The position numbers were made by a program, and so were the translations under genes. Under the pieces are notes generated by a model. The model saw only the letters and a list, made by a program, of their open reading frames with translations. It made no database searches and was not told the DNA's origin. This document shows positions 35,473 to 46,103 of a stretch of DNA of 64,000 nt, in pieces (within the stretch, counting starts at the first letter, position 1; the number at the start of each line of letters is the position of its first letter). The stretch comes from Woeseia sp034521225. Its GTDB lineage: Bacteria; Pseudomonadota; Gammaproteobacteria; Steroidobacterales; Woeseiaceae. The stretch is taken from NCBI GenBank assembly GCA_034521225.1, contig JAXHMR010000031.1, forward strand, positions 1 to 64,000, given 5' to 3'.

Positions 35473-36969
35473 ATGGAATATTTTGCGACAACCGGTGCGG
35501 CGTCCCGCCGTGCAGCGGCGACCATCGTGGTCGGCGTCTATGAACGCGGCAAACTCGGCGCAGCGGCCCGGGAACTCGACGCGGCCAGCAACGGACAGCT
35601 GCAAAAGCTCGTCAAGCGCGGCGATATCTCCGGGTGCGCCGGAAAATGCACGGTCCTGCAGTCACTCGACAATGTCCGGGCGCAGCGCATCGTTGTTGCC
35701 GGTCTCGGCAAGATCAGTGAGTTCGGCGTCAAACCTTTTCGCAAGGCGACTGCCGCCGCCGTCGAGGCGCTTGACGAATACAAGGTCACGGAAATCGTAA
35801 GCTTCCTGACGCTTGAAGATATTGCCGGCGCGGACATTTACTACCTGGCACGCTATACGGTCGAAACCATTGGCCATTCCCTGTACCGCTTCACCGAAAT
35901 GAAAACCGGCCGGCAGAAACCCGCCATGCCGCTGAAGAAGATCGGACTCGCAATCGCCGGCAGCGGTGACGACAAGAAAGCCATGCTGGGTGCTACACAC
36001 GCGGACGCGATCGTCACATCAATGACAATGGCGCGCGATTTCGGCAACTTGCCAGCGAATGTCTGCACACCGACGTACCTGGCGCGTGCCGCACAGCGTT
36101 TGGCGAAAAAGCATGCGGGCTTGCAAACCAAGGTCCTGAATGAGCCGGATATGAAACGGCTCGGCATGCATTCGTTGCTGTCAGTCACCAACGGCACGGT
36201 GGAACCGGCAAAATTCATTGTCATGGAGTACAAGGGAGCGAAGGGGCAGCAACCGGTCGTGCTCGTCGGCAAGGGCATTACCTTCGACACCGGCGGCATC
36301 TCCATCAAACCCGGCCCTGGCATGGACGAAATGAAATTCGATATGTGCGGCGCAGCCAGCGTGATAGCAACCATCGCTGCCGTCGCGGCGCTGAAATTGC
36401 CGGTCAATGTCGTCGCCGTCGTACCGGCCTGTGAAAACCTGCCGAGCGGCACCGCAACGCGCCCCGGCGACATCGTCAAAAGCATGTCGGGCCAGACGAT
36501 CGAAATCCTCAATACCGACGCCGAAGGCCGCCTGATACTTTGCGATGCGCTTACGTACGCACGCCGGTTCAAGCCGGCCGCCATCATTGATGTCGCGACG
36601 TTGACCGGCGCCTGCGTCATCGCCCTCGGACACATTCACACCGCGATCCTCAGCAACAATGACGCGCTGGCAGAAAGCATCGCGGCAGCCGGTATCAATG
36701 CCGACGACCGCGGCTGGCGCCTGCCGATGACGGACGATTACGCTGAACAACTGAAAAGTAATTTTGCCGACTTCGCGAACGTCGGCGGCCGCGAAGGCGG
36801 CGCCATCACCGCCGCGTGCTTTCTTGCCAAATTCACCGATGGCATGGACTGGGCACATCTTGATATAGCCGGAACCGCCTGGCGTTCCGGGTCCGACAAG
36901 GGCAGCACCGGCCGCCCGGTGCCAATGCTGACCGAATTCCTGCTGGCTCGCGCCGGCGTGCTTCCTTAA
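35473..36969 (+). CDS. pepA: Leucyl aminopeptidase (cytosol aminopeptidase)
   Basis: 498 residues, M17 family hexameric two-metal exopeptidase that removes N-terminal amino acids. In some gammaproteobacteria it also acts as a DNA-binding accessory factor. The metal and catalytic site is visible: LVGKGITFDTGGISIKPG, MDEMKFDMCGAA and the signature NTDAEGRLILCDAL. The start ATG at 35473 (MEYFATTGAASRRAA) aligns with E. coli MEFSVKSG, whereas the upstream frame to 35320 has no family counterpart. Divergent from lptF and followed within four bases by holC. Confidence 0.95.
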   Translation: MEYFATTGAASRRAAATIVVGVYERGKLGAAARELDAASNGQLQKLVKRGDISGCAGKCTVLQSLDNVRAQRIVVAGLGKISEFGVKPFRKATAAAVEALDEYKVTEIVSFLTLEDIAGADIYYLARYTVETIGHSLYRFTEMKTGRQKPAMPLKKIGLAIAGSGDDKKAMLGATHADAIVTSMTMARDFGNLPANVCTPTYLARAAQRLAKKHAGLQTKVLNEPDMKRLGMHSLLSVTNGTVEPAKFIVMEYKGAKGQQPVVLVGKGITFDTGGISIKPGPGMDEMKFDMCGAASVIATIAAVAALKLPVNVVAVVPACENLPSGTATRPGDIVKSMSGQTIEILNTDAEGRLILCDALTYARRFKPAAIIDVATLTGACVIALGHIHTAILSNNDALAESIAAAGINADDRGWRLPMTDDYAEQLKSNFADFANVGGREGGAITAACFLAKFTDGMDWAHLDIAGTAWRSGSDKGSTGRPVPMLTEFLLARAGVLP

Positions 36970-36972
36970 GCC

Positions 36973-37403
36973 ATGGCCCGGGTCGACTTCTATGTCCTGG
37001 CAGCGGAAGACGAACAGTCCCGCCGCCAGTTCGCGTGCCGCCTTGCCGAGAAAGCGTACAGGCTCGAAAACTCCGTGCGCATTCTCGCCGCTGATCGCGA
37101 CACGGCCGAGCAGCTCGATGAACTGTTGTGGACATGGCGTGACGGCAGCTTCGTGCCGCACGAGGTGCTCGAACGAGGTGCTGTGCCGCAAGCGCCGGTC
37201 ACAATTGGCTACGACGATGCGGACGAAGCCACGAGCGACCTGCTGATCAACCTGAGAGACGCACTGCCGGCGCAGCCGGACAAATTCCCGCGTATCGCCG
37301 AAATTGTGACGTCGGATGACGCACAACGCCGCCTGCGAGCCGTCGAAGCCGACATCCGCGATATCGCGAGCAGGGTCATACGCTGGAAACGCACAAGCTG
37401 TAA
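36973..37403 (+). CDS. holC: DNA polymerase III chi subunit, one frameshift
   Basis: Chi links the clamp loader to single-strand-binding protein. It begins MARVDFYVLAAEDEQSRRQF, then LAEKAYRLENSVRILAADRD, LDELLWTWRDGSFVPHEV and VTIGYDDADEATSDLLINLR. The expected end RYREQGHTLETHKL with stop at 37401-37403 is in the +1 frame. The slip is near 37,335. The original frame instead runs on into the next gene, which would give a false fusion. Order pepA-holC-valS is conserved in gammaproteobacteria. Confidence 0.85.
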
Positions 37404-37428
37404 TCCGAGGAGTCCGCGTAGCGACACC

Positions 37429-37689
37429 ATGTCCGACAACGAAGACGACATTCCGGTATTGACTGAAGCCATGGAACGGACGCCGCCGCCGGCTCCCGGC
37501 CTTACGCCCGCGGAACTGGCGCGTCTCGAGCACGACATTTGTGTCTCGAGCCTGAAGTTTGCCGAGACGGTATTGCGGGACGCCTGCCAGGAGGCCGAAC
37601 ACATTCTGACGGAACGTGTCATGACTGCGCTGCGGAACGAGTTGCCCGCGCTGGTCAGCCGCGCGCTGCATGACCATTTCGACCGCTAA
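37429..37689 (+). CDS. Small hypothetical protein between holC and valS
   Basis: 86 residues: MSDNEDDIPVLTEAMERTPP, PAPGLTPAELARLEHDICVS, SLKFAETVLRDACQEAEHIL and TERVMTALRNELPALVSRAL. An acidic Pro-rich N-terminus is followed by two amphipathic helices. A small gene of this kind often separates holC and valS in marine gammaproteobacteria. The function is unknown. It lies in the same phase as the first part of holC, so automated callers may fuse the two. Confidence 0.65.
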   Translation: MSDNEDDIPVLTEAMERTPPPAPGLTPAELARLEHDICVSSLKFAETVLRDACQEAEHILTERVMTALRNELPALVSRALHDHFDR

Positions 37690-37732
37690 CACTACACTCC
37701 AGATTAACCAGCCACCGACACAGTAACTCCAG

Positions 37733-40491
37733 ATGGATAAGACGTACCGACCGCGCGATATCGAACAGGCGCACTACGCGCGCTGGGAAGCCAACGGCTA
37801 CTTCAAGCCCGGCGGCCACGGAGAGCCGTGGTGCGTCGTCATTCCGCCGCCGAATGTCACCGGCACGCTGCACATGGGGCATGCGTTCCAGGACACCATC
37901 ATGGACGCGCTGACCCGCTACCAGCGCATGTGCGGGCGCAATGCCTTGTGGCAGCCCGGCACCGACCATGCCGGTATCGCGACGCAAATGGTGGTTGAAC
38001 GCCAGCTCAATGCCGAGGGCACGACGCGTTGTCCGCACTTGGCCGCGAACAGTTTGTCGAGCGCGTCTGGAAATGGAAGAACCGAATCCGGCGGGACAGA
38101 TCAACCAGCAGCTTCGGCGGCTCGGTGCCTCGGTCGACTGGAGCCGCGAGCGCTTTACGATGGACGACGACCTGTCCGCCGCTGTCACAAAGGTGTTTGT
38201 CAGCCTGTTTGATGAGGGGCTTATCTATCGCGGCAAACGACTCGTTAACTGGGATCCGCAGTTGCACACGGCGTTGTCGGACCTCGAAGTGCTGCAGGAG
38301 GACGAAGCGGGCCATCTCTGGCATTTCCGCTATCCGTTCGCCGACGGCGAGGGCTACCTTGTGGTTGCAACGACGCGGCCGGAAACGATGCTCGGTGACA
38401 GTGCCGTCGCCGTCCATCCGGACGACGAGCGCTACCGGCACCTGATCGGACGGGACCTGATGCTGCCGCTGGTTGACCGGCGAATCCCTGTAATAGCAGA
38501 CGATTACGTGGATCCGGAGTTCGGCAGCGGCTGCGTCAAGATCACGCCCGCGCACGATTTCAACGATTACGAAGTTGGCAAGCGCCATGACTTGCCGCAG
38601 TACAACATCTTTGACGACAACGCCGCGATCAATGACGACGCGCCCGAGGTCTATCGCGGACTCGACCGTTACGTGGCTCGCGAACGTATCGTTGCCGACC
38701 TGGATGCGCTCGGGCTGATTGAAAAGATTGATGACTATGAGCGCAAGGTTCCACGCGGCGACCGCAGCGGCGCCGTTGTCGAGCCGTACCTGACAAACCA
38801 GTGGTACGTGAAGATCAAGCCACTCGCCGAACCCGCGATCGAGGCAGTCGAGACCGGCCGCATTCGCTTCGTGCCGGATAACTGGAGCCGCACCTATTTT
38901 GAATGGATGAACAACATCCAGGACTGGTGCATCAGCCGCCAGCTTTGGTGGGGCCATCGCATACCGGCCTGGTACGACGACGCCGGCACCATTTACGTCG
39001 CGGCCAGCGAAGACGACGTGCGCCGCAAGTACGATCTTGGTAAGGACATCGCGCTGCGGCAGGACGACGACGTCCTTGATACCTGGTTTTCATCCGCGCT
39101 ATGGCCATTCAGCACGATGGGCTGGCCCCAACAGACCGAAGCACTGAAAGCATTCTATCCGGGTAACGTGCTCGTCACGGGCTTCGACATCATTTTCTTC
39201 TGGGTCGCCCGGATGATCATGATGGGCCTCAAGTTCGCCGGAGACGTGCCGTTCCGCGAGGTCTATATCCACGGCCTGATCCGCGACCAGGACGGGCAGA
39301 AAATGTCGAAGTCAAAAGGCAACGTACTCGATCCGCTGGACCTGATCGACGGCGTTGATCTCGACACGCTGCTCGAGAAGCGTACGCGCGGCCTGATGCA
39401 GGACCACCTGAAGCCGAAGATCGAGGCCGCCACGCGCCGGCAGTTCCCGAACGGCATCGAGGAATACGGCGCCGATGCACTGCGCTTCACGTTTGCTGCG
39501 CTGGCAACAACGGGTCGCGACATTCGCTTTGACCTCGGGCGCATCGAAGGTTACAGGAACTTCTGCAACAAACTATGGAATGCCGCACGGTACGTGCACA
39601 TGAATACCGAGGATATTGGCAGCGCGGAGCCCGAGTTCAGCAGCGCCGATCGCTGGATACGGTCGCGCCTGCGCCACGCCGTTGCCGCGGTCCACGAGCA
39701 CTTCGCGCGCTACCGTCTCGATCTCGCAGCGCAGGCGATTTATGACTTCACCTGGTACGAGTTCTGCGACTGGTACCTCGAACTGTCGAAGCCGGTGTTG
39801 CAGGCCGATGACGCCTCCGCTGAATTAAAGCAAGGTGCGCGCCGTACGCTGGCGGACGTTCTCGAGGCCGTCCTCCGCCTGTTGCATCCGATCATGCCGT
39901 TTATTACCGAGGAGATCTGGTTGCAGACGCACAGCGCGCGCCGGTGTTGAAGGCGACACGATCATGCTGCGACCGTACCCGCTGGCTGCCGATTTTGCAG
40001 CGGACGAAGACGCTGAACGTGAAATCGAGTGGGTGCAGCAATTCATACTTGGCATCCGGCAGATTCGAGGCGAGATGGATATATCGCCGGGCAAGACTCT
40101 GCCGGTACTCATGGAGGGTGCAACCGATACGGACAAGGAGCTTGCCGAGCGGCATGCCGCACTGCTGCAGCGAGTCGGCCGCGTCGCTTCAGTGCGGGCG
40201 CTCGATGCTGGCGAGGAACCGCCGGCGGCGGCAACGGCACTGCTGCGGGATCTGCGGCTGCTCGTGCCGATGGAAGGCCTGATCGACGTCGACGCCGAAA
40301 GGCAACGGCTTGCGAAGCAGCGCGACCGCGTACACGCCGACCTGGCGCGCAGCCGCACCAAACTGGATAACCCGAAATTTGTGAACAACGCACCCGCCGA
40401 CGTTGTCACAAAGGAACAGGCACGAATCACCGAATTCGAGCGGCAGCTGTCCCGGTTCGCCGAGCAACTTGAAAAACTGGACCGCCTCTGA
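37733..40491 (+). CDS. valS: Valyl-tRNA synthetase, two frameshifts
   Basis: Class I synthetase of about 920 residues that charges tRNA-Val. The HIGH-type motif is in PPPNVTGTLHMGHAFQD. The CP1 editing domain includes TTRPETMLGDSAVAVHPDDE and GSGCVKITPAHDFNDYEVG. Further blocks are DVLDTWFSSALWPFSTMGWP and KMSKSKGNVLDPLDLID. The C-terminal coiled coil (DAERQRLAKQRDRVHADLA) binds the tRNA corner. Frame slips at about 38,030-38,085 and 39,930-39,945 must be sequence errors because valS is essential. Confidence 0.95.
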
Positions 40492-40594
40492 CGCAGGCCC
40501 GTGAGGACTGCGTCACAGATTGCGAGGCCCGCCAGTGCATTGGCCCCGGCTATTCGGGACTATAGTATGCCTGTTTGTGCAACCGGAGCCACGC

Positions 40595-41562
40595 ATGCAC
40601 CGTGCCACCACGCTGGAACAAATGCCCCTGACCGCTGACGGCCAGCGTACTGCACTGCGTGAGGCCCGCAGCTCGCTTGCAACGATCATACTTGGCAAGG
40701 GCCGCGAAATATCAATGGCGCTGGCCTGCCTGCTGGCGCGCGGACACCTGCTGATTGAAGACCTCCCCGGCCTTGGCAAAACGATGCTCGCCCAGGCGCT
40801 TGCCCGCGTCCTGGGCCTGACCTACCAGCGCATTCAGTTCACGAGCGACTTGCTGCCCGCCGATATCATTGGAGTGTCGATCTTTCGCCAGGAGAAAGGC
40901 GCATTCGAATTCCAGCCGGGACCGGTGTTCGCGCAGCTGGTCCTCGCCGATGAAGTCAACCGCGCGACGCCTAAAGCACAAAGCGCGCTGCTCGAGGCAA
41001 TGGAAGAGCAGCAGGTATCAGTTGACGGCCGTACACATGAGCTGCCGCAACCGTTTTTCGTTGTCGCGACGCAGAATCCATCAACACAGATTGGCACGTT
41101 CCCGCTACCGGAATCGCAGCTCGACCGCTTCCTGATGCGGCTTGAACTCGGCTACCCGAACGAGGAGAACGAACGCGAGCTGATCATCGGTAGCGACCGG
41201 CGGCAGATGCTCGCCGGCCTGTCGCCAACACTGGAACCGCAAATCCTGATGTCGTTGCAGGAATCCGCGCGACCCGTATCCACCTGAGCGACCCGCTGGT
41301 CGACTATATCCAGGCACTGGTACGGTTTACGCGCGAGTCACCCGAAATCGACACCGGCCTGTCGCCGCGTGGCGCGCTGGCACTGGCGGCCGCATCAAAA
41401 GCGTTTGCAATGATCGAGGAACACTCGGGCGTCTTCCCCGACGATGTGCAGTCCGTATTTCCCGCCGTTGCCGGCCACCGGCTGCGGCCAGCGAGCGGCT
41501 CGCGCTTTACTCACGCAGGCGAACTGGGGCGTCATGTCCTCGATTCCGTGGCAATTCCCTGA
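40595..41562 (+). CDS. MoxR-type AAA ATPase, one frameshift
   Basis: MoxR-family chaperone-like ATPase. It begins MHRATTLEQMPLTADGQRTA, with Walker A EDLPGLGKTMLAQALA, Walker B VLADEVNRATPKAQSALLEA, sensor 1 FFVVATQNPSTQIGTFPLPE and an arginine finger in ESQLDRFLMRL. A slip near 41,275 leads to HLSDPLVDYIQALVRFT and TGLSPRGALALAAASKAF. MoxR, DUF58 and transglutaminase genes together are a conserved cluster thought to activate or fold partner proteins at the envelope. Its end overlaps the DUF58 gene by 29 bases. Confidence 0.9.
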
Positions 41563-42546
41563 CGTCCTCCGGCCCGCTCACTACCGTCGCCGGCTGACTG
41601 AACGCGTTTTGCGCTGGGCGCACCGGCGCCAGGGCGAGGATACGCCGCTGACGACGCTGCGCTCGCGGCGCATCTACATCCTGCCTACCGGTGTTGGACT
41701 GATTTTCGCGCTGACGTGCTTTGCAATGCTGCTCGGCTCGATGAATTACAACAACAACCTGTCGTTCGTCCTGACGTTCATGCTGGCTGGACTCGGATTT
41801 GTGGCCATGCACCAGTGCCAGCGCAACCTCGTCGGCCTCGACATCCGGTTCGCCGGTGTCGAGCCGGTGCATGCCGGGCAGGCCGCGGAATTTCGCATTG
41901 CAGTGCATAACCGTTCCCGCTCACGCCGCCATCACATCCAGCTCTACGCAGGGAACATTGTCAGCGAAGTCGACGACATAGCCGCCGGCGAAAGTCATGT
42001 GTTCCGGCTGGAACTGCCGACAGAGCGTCGCGGACAAGTGAAGCTCGGGCAATTCGGTATACGCACATGATTCCCGTTCGAGCTGTTTCGCGCATGGGCG
42101 TGGCTGCACATGGATTTGAAGGCGCTGGTCTGGCCACGCCAGGCCGCGGTCGTGCCGTCACCACCGGCAGCGCTGACGGCGACCGGCCATCGGCAGCACG
42201 ACGCGCGGGGCGAGGAAGACTTCGCCGGACTGCGCAAGTACCAGGCCGGCGATTCGCCCCGGAAAGTAGCCTGGAAAGCTTACGCACGCGGGGGTGAACT
42301 GTTGTCAAAACAGTTTGCCGGCGCAGATACCAGCAGCCAGTGGTTCGATTACGACGACATTTCGGCACCCGGTACCGAGGTTCGACTCGAGATACTGACC
42401 CGCTGGATACTGGATGCCGAACGCGCACAACGCGACTATGGACTGCGAATTCCCGGTGTGGCCTTCCCGCCGGCAGCACAGGCGATGCCCAGCGGCACCG
42501 CTGCCTCAAGGTGCTGGCCATGTTTGACGGCGCAAAGACGGCATGA
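41534..42546 (+). CDS. DUF58 membrane protein, two frameshifts
   Basis: It starts MSSIPWQFPDVLRPAHYRRR. Two membrane helices (YILPTGVGLIFALTCFAMLL and NLSFVLTFMLAGLGFVAMHQ) precede an Ig-like region. The DUF58 core is GEEDFAGLRKYQAGDSPRKV and AWKAYARGGELLSKQFAGAD, a vWA-like fold partner of MoxR. Slips lie near 42,068 and near 42,470. The last frame ends CLKVLAMFDGAKTA. The stop overlaps the next start by four bases (ATGA, 42543-42546). Confidence 0.85.
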
Positions 42547-44842
42547 GGCACCGCGACGGCACGGACGGTTCGCTGCTCACCAGCCTGCCGCTGACACTCG
42601 CTGCACTCGGCTTTTCGGTCTTGCCACACCTGCCATTCCTGCCACTCTGGATTACCGTGGCCCTGTTCATCTGCGCCGGTGGCCGCTGGCTGATCGAGAA
42701 ACGCCGCTGGCGGCTGCCGCCGGCGTGGCAGCGTGTCGCGCTGTCGCTAGCCTGCTTTGTCGGTGTGCTGGCGTGGCATGAGTCGGTCAGCGGCGTTGGG
42801 CGAGGCTCCGCGTTGCTTGCGGTCATGGCGGCCCTGAAGTTGCTGGAGACCAAACGCCGGCGGGATCAGTTCGTGCTGCTGTTCATTTCAATTTTCCTGA
42901 TCATGGCGTCGCTGTTGCGCGAACAGCATATCTGGTCACTGCCGTATCTTTTTGCCGGCGTCCTGCTTACGATGACCGCCTGGTTGCAGATGTCGACCAG
43001 CCGTGGCGCAGACATGCGCCAGAGCCTTGCCAACAGTGGCCGGCTGTTGCTCTACGCTGCGCCACTGACGGTTGCCATGTGGCTGTTTTTCCCGCGGATT
43101 GCGACGCCATTCTGGTCGGTGCCGATTGATACGAGCAGTGCCACATCGGCTTGAGCGACCGCATGAGCCCGGGCGACATCGTTCGTTATCACTTTCGGAT
43201 GCTGTTGCGTTCCGGGTTGAGTTCGATGGCGATGTGCCGGCATCGCGCGACCGCTACTGGCGCGGCCTCGTATTGCACCGCTTCAACGGACGCACCTGGT
43301 CGGGCTGGGAACCTGGTCCGGACCGGGGCGCATTGAGTCGCATTGAAACCGCGGGCGCGCCGGTCACCTACCGGGTCACGCTGGAACCAACACACCAGCA
43401 ATGGGTGTTTGCGCTCGACATGCCCTGGCAATGGACACTCGAACAGACCTTCATGGGACCGCAGCAACAGCTCGCGCGGGCGCAGCCGATTGACCAGCGA
43501 GTCGTGTACGAAGCAACGTCATACACGAGTTACCGCGCTGATCGCGACCTGCCGCGTGTCTACCGCTCACGCTACGACGATTTGCCCGAGAGGAGCAACC
43601 CACAAACCCGGGAGCTTGCCGAAGCAATGCGCGGAGCGGCTGGCAGCGACGAAGCATTCATCGGCATCCTGACACGCTTTAATGAAGATACTGCTCACCC
43701 TGCAACCGCCCCAGCTCGGCAGCAATTCCGTTGACGAGTTCCTGTTTCGCACGCAGCGTGGCTTTTGCGAACACTATGCCTCCGCATTTGCCGTCATGAT
43801 GCGCGCTGCCGGCCTTCCGGCGCGGATCGTCCTTGGATACCAGGGTGGAGAATTGAACCCGATGGCAGATCACGTGACTGTCAGGCAGTCCGACGCGCAT
43901 GCGTGGACCGAAGTCTGGCTCGAAGGCCGCGGCTGGGTGCGGGTCGACCCGACCGCCGCCGTCGCACCCGAGCGAATCGAATCCGGTATGTCCGGCGCCA
44001 GGCTCGATGGGCTCGCCGAAAGCTGGGGACTGTCCGCACCGGCAATGTGGATGCACCGGCTGCAACTATCATGGGATGCGCTGAACGCCAGGTGGAACGA
44101 GTGGGTGCTGGGCTACGGACCGGACAACCAGAATCGCTTCATGCAGTGGCTGGGCATGGAGCAGCCTGACTGGCGCAAAATGCTGCTGACGCTGCTGGCA
44201 CTGATAATGCTGATGATCGCGGCGATCAGTGTGCTGCTGTTCCGCCGTTACCGGCCGCCGCAACCCGATGCGGCCAGCGCCCTTTACAGACGCTTCACCA
44301 AAAAAGCGGGGCTTATGCCTGCGCGGGGAGAGACACCTGTCGCATTTGCGGCGCGCCTGTCCGGCAACGGCGGCGTGGCGGCCACAAGCGTTGATGACAT
44401 TACGAACACCTACCTCGCCGCACGCTACGGGCCGTCTCCGCACGATGCCCTCGAACGCCTGCGGACACTCGTCGATGCGTTTCCCGGCCCGGACCGTCCC
44501 GGCGGCACGTTGAACCACGGCGATCGTAACAAGCCCCGATTATTCATGAACGGTTTGGTGCGGTGGTTTGGCGGAGGCGCACCCCGGGGAGGGCTTTTCA
44601 GGGACGCTGTGAATACGTCCCTGTACGCTCTGTGCCGGGACGTCCCTGTCCGGCACAGCCCTAAAAAGCCCTCCCCGGGGTACACCTCCGCCCCAACTAC
44701 AGTGCGGTTCATGAATAATCGAGGCGGGGGGTGGAGACGTGCGCTAGTCCCGGTTCGGCCGGTAAGCTCCGGCGGTTCGAAGATGTCGCGCATCAGCAGC
44801 AGCGCGCGGCGACAAACAGCGGCAGCAATGCGAGCAGGATAA
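42543..44842 (+). CDS. TgpA-like transglutaminase membrane protein (DUF3488), frameshifted; 3' end runs into palindromic element
   Basis: N-terminal DUF3488 membrane domain: LTSLPLTLAALGFSVLPHLP, ALLAVMAALKLLETKRRRDQ and FVLLFISIFLIMASLLREQH. A periplasmic transglutaminase core follows, with Cys in TQRGFCEHYASAFAVMMRA, His in DAHAWTEVWLEGRGW and Asp in VDPTAAV. A final membrane helix (LLALIMLMIAAISVLLFRRY) and a DUF4129-like tail (VDDITNTYLAARYGP) complete it. Slips lie near 43,150 and 43,690. The open frame continues through the palindromic element at 44538-44720 to 44842. The native stop is probably near 44,530. Confidence 0.85.
44538..44720. repeat. Palindromic repeat element, copy 2 (reverse orientation)
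   Basis: Bounded by ATTATTCATGAACGG and CGGTTCATGAATAAT. The core CCCCGGGGAGGGCTTTTCAG, CAGGGACGCTGTGAATACG and GCCGGGACGTCCCTGTCCGG is the reverse complement of copy 1. It lies between the convergent transglutaminase and UMF1 genes. Read on either strand it lacks stops in the incoming frames and so extends both reading frames artificially. Confidence 0.85.
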
Positions 44843-46021
44843 ACTTCAGAATCGTCGGACACCAGCCTGCCAGCGCCACGGCGGCAACAGGAAGTGTGCA
44901 AGTTTCGTCAGGGTGTAGAAGCCGAAAAACTCGCCGGACTGATCGGCAGGGATCAGTGCCGCGTACAGTGACCGGCTCATGCCCTGGACGCCGCCCTGCA
45001 CCGAGCCGATGATGATGGCCATGACATAAAATTCCCGTACCTCGGACAGGAATGCCGCCCAGCACGCCACTCCAATGTACACGGCAAGCCCGAGAAACAA
45101 GGCGCGCTTCGGGCCGATCCGGTGGCCAAGATAACCGTACGCGAGTGTCGCCGGGAATCCGGCGAAATTGGTGATCAGAATCGCGCTGACAAGGTCTGTC
45201 GAACTGAAACCGAGGCGCTGCCCGAAATTTACCGCCATGACTATGACCGTAAAGACACCGCCAATGTAGAAAAAGTAGGCGGTCAGAAACAGCACGACAT
45301 TGCGGTAACGACGAATCTTCCTGAACGTCTCGAGCAATGCACGATAAGCCGCCCTGACCCTTCCCGCCGATACGGCCAGCGACGACGGCTGCTCGCGAAC
45401 GAAAAACATCAATGGCAACACAAACAGCACCCACCACACACCCGCTGATGCGAACACAAATGAAGTGACGGCGGTGGTGTCCTCAAACCCGAAGCTTGCC
45501 GGCGCGCGCAGCATCACGACGTGCACCGTTAGCAGCAACGCGCTGCCGAAATAGCCCAGCGAGAACCCGAGCGTTGAAATGGGGCTGCATCAGCGCGGCT
45601 TGCTGACATCGACCAGCAGCGAGTCATAAAAGACATTGCCGCTGTAATAACTGATCGATGCGAACATGAACAGTACAAGCGCCGAAGACCAGCCGCCCTC
45701 GCCGACCAGGCTTAGCGCGGCTGTGCATGCTGCACCGGCGCAAACAAAGAGCAGCAGGAATCGCTTGCGGAAACCCCCTGTATCCGACAGGGCTCCAAGC
45801 AGCGGCGCGAGAAGAAATACGGCGAGGCTTGCTGCCGCGTTGACGCCGGCGAGCCGCGCGGTGACGGTTGCGTCCGCTTCACCGCCGCTCCAGTAGCTGC
45901 CGAGCACCAGCGGGAACAGCACGGCGAGCACACTGAGCGCGAACGCCGAGTTGCCGACGTCATACAGCGCCCACGAAATGGACTGGCGGTCGAGAAAATT
46001 CAGGCGATCCCGCATGGACAT
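44744..46021 (-). CDS. UMF1-family MFS transporter, frameshifted
   Basis: About 425 residues, 12 helices. It starts MSMRDRLNFLDRQSISWALY, and SWALYDVGNSAFA is the UMF1 hallmark. LLAPLLGALSDTGGFRKRFL follows, then ISYYSGNVFYDSLLVDVS. After a slip near 45,590 the frame gives FVFASAGVWWVLFVLPLMFF, YFFYIGGVFTVIVMAVNFGQ, and QGGVQGMSRSLYAALIPADQ. A second slip near 44,885 leads to GWCPTILKFILLALLPLF. A third near 44,775 would give the end AYRPNRD with stop at 44744-44746. Otherwise the frame enters the palindromic element. Substrate unknown. Confidence 0.8.
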
Positions 46022-46103
46022 GTTTATCGCGCCGGTCTGCTCAGTTGGCCCCTGAATGGTAGCCGTACAACTAATTTGCTTGCGTCAACAAAACCCGCTG
46101 TAA

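Noticed and set aside
36973..37689. A single 238-residue HolC fusion protein
   Set aside because: The conserved HolC ending GHTLETHKL with a stop is present in the +1 frame. The fusion arises from one base slip.
38007..38957. 316-residue antisense frame inside valS
   Set aside because: Lies entirely over conserved valS blocks; no independent support.
42543..44842. A genuine C-terminal extension of the transglutaminase encoded by the palindromic element
   Set aside because: The same element also extends the convergent gene, and the family normally ends before it. A missed stop or slip near 44,530 is more likely.
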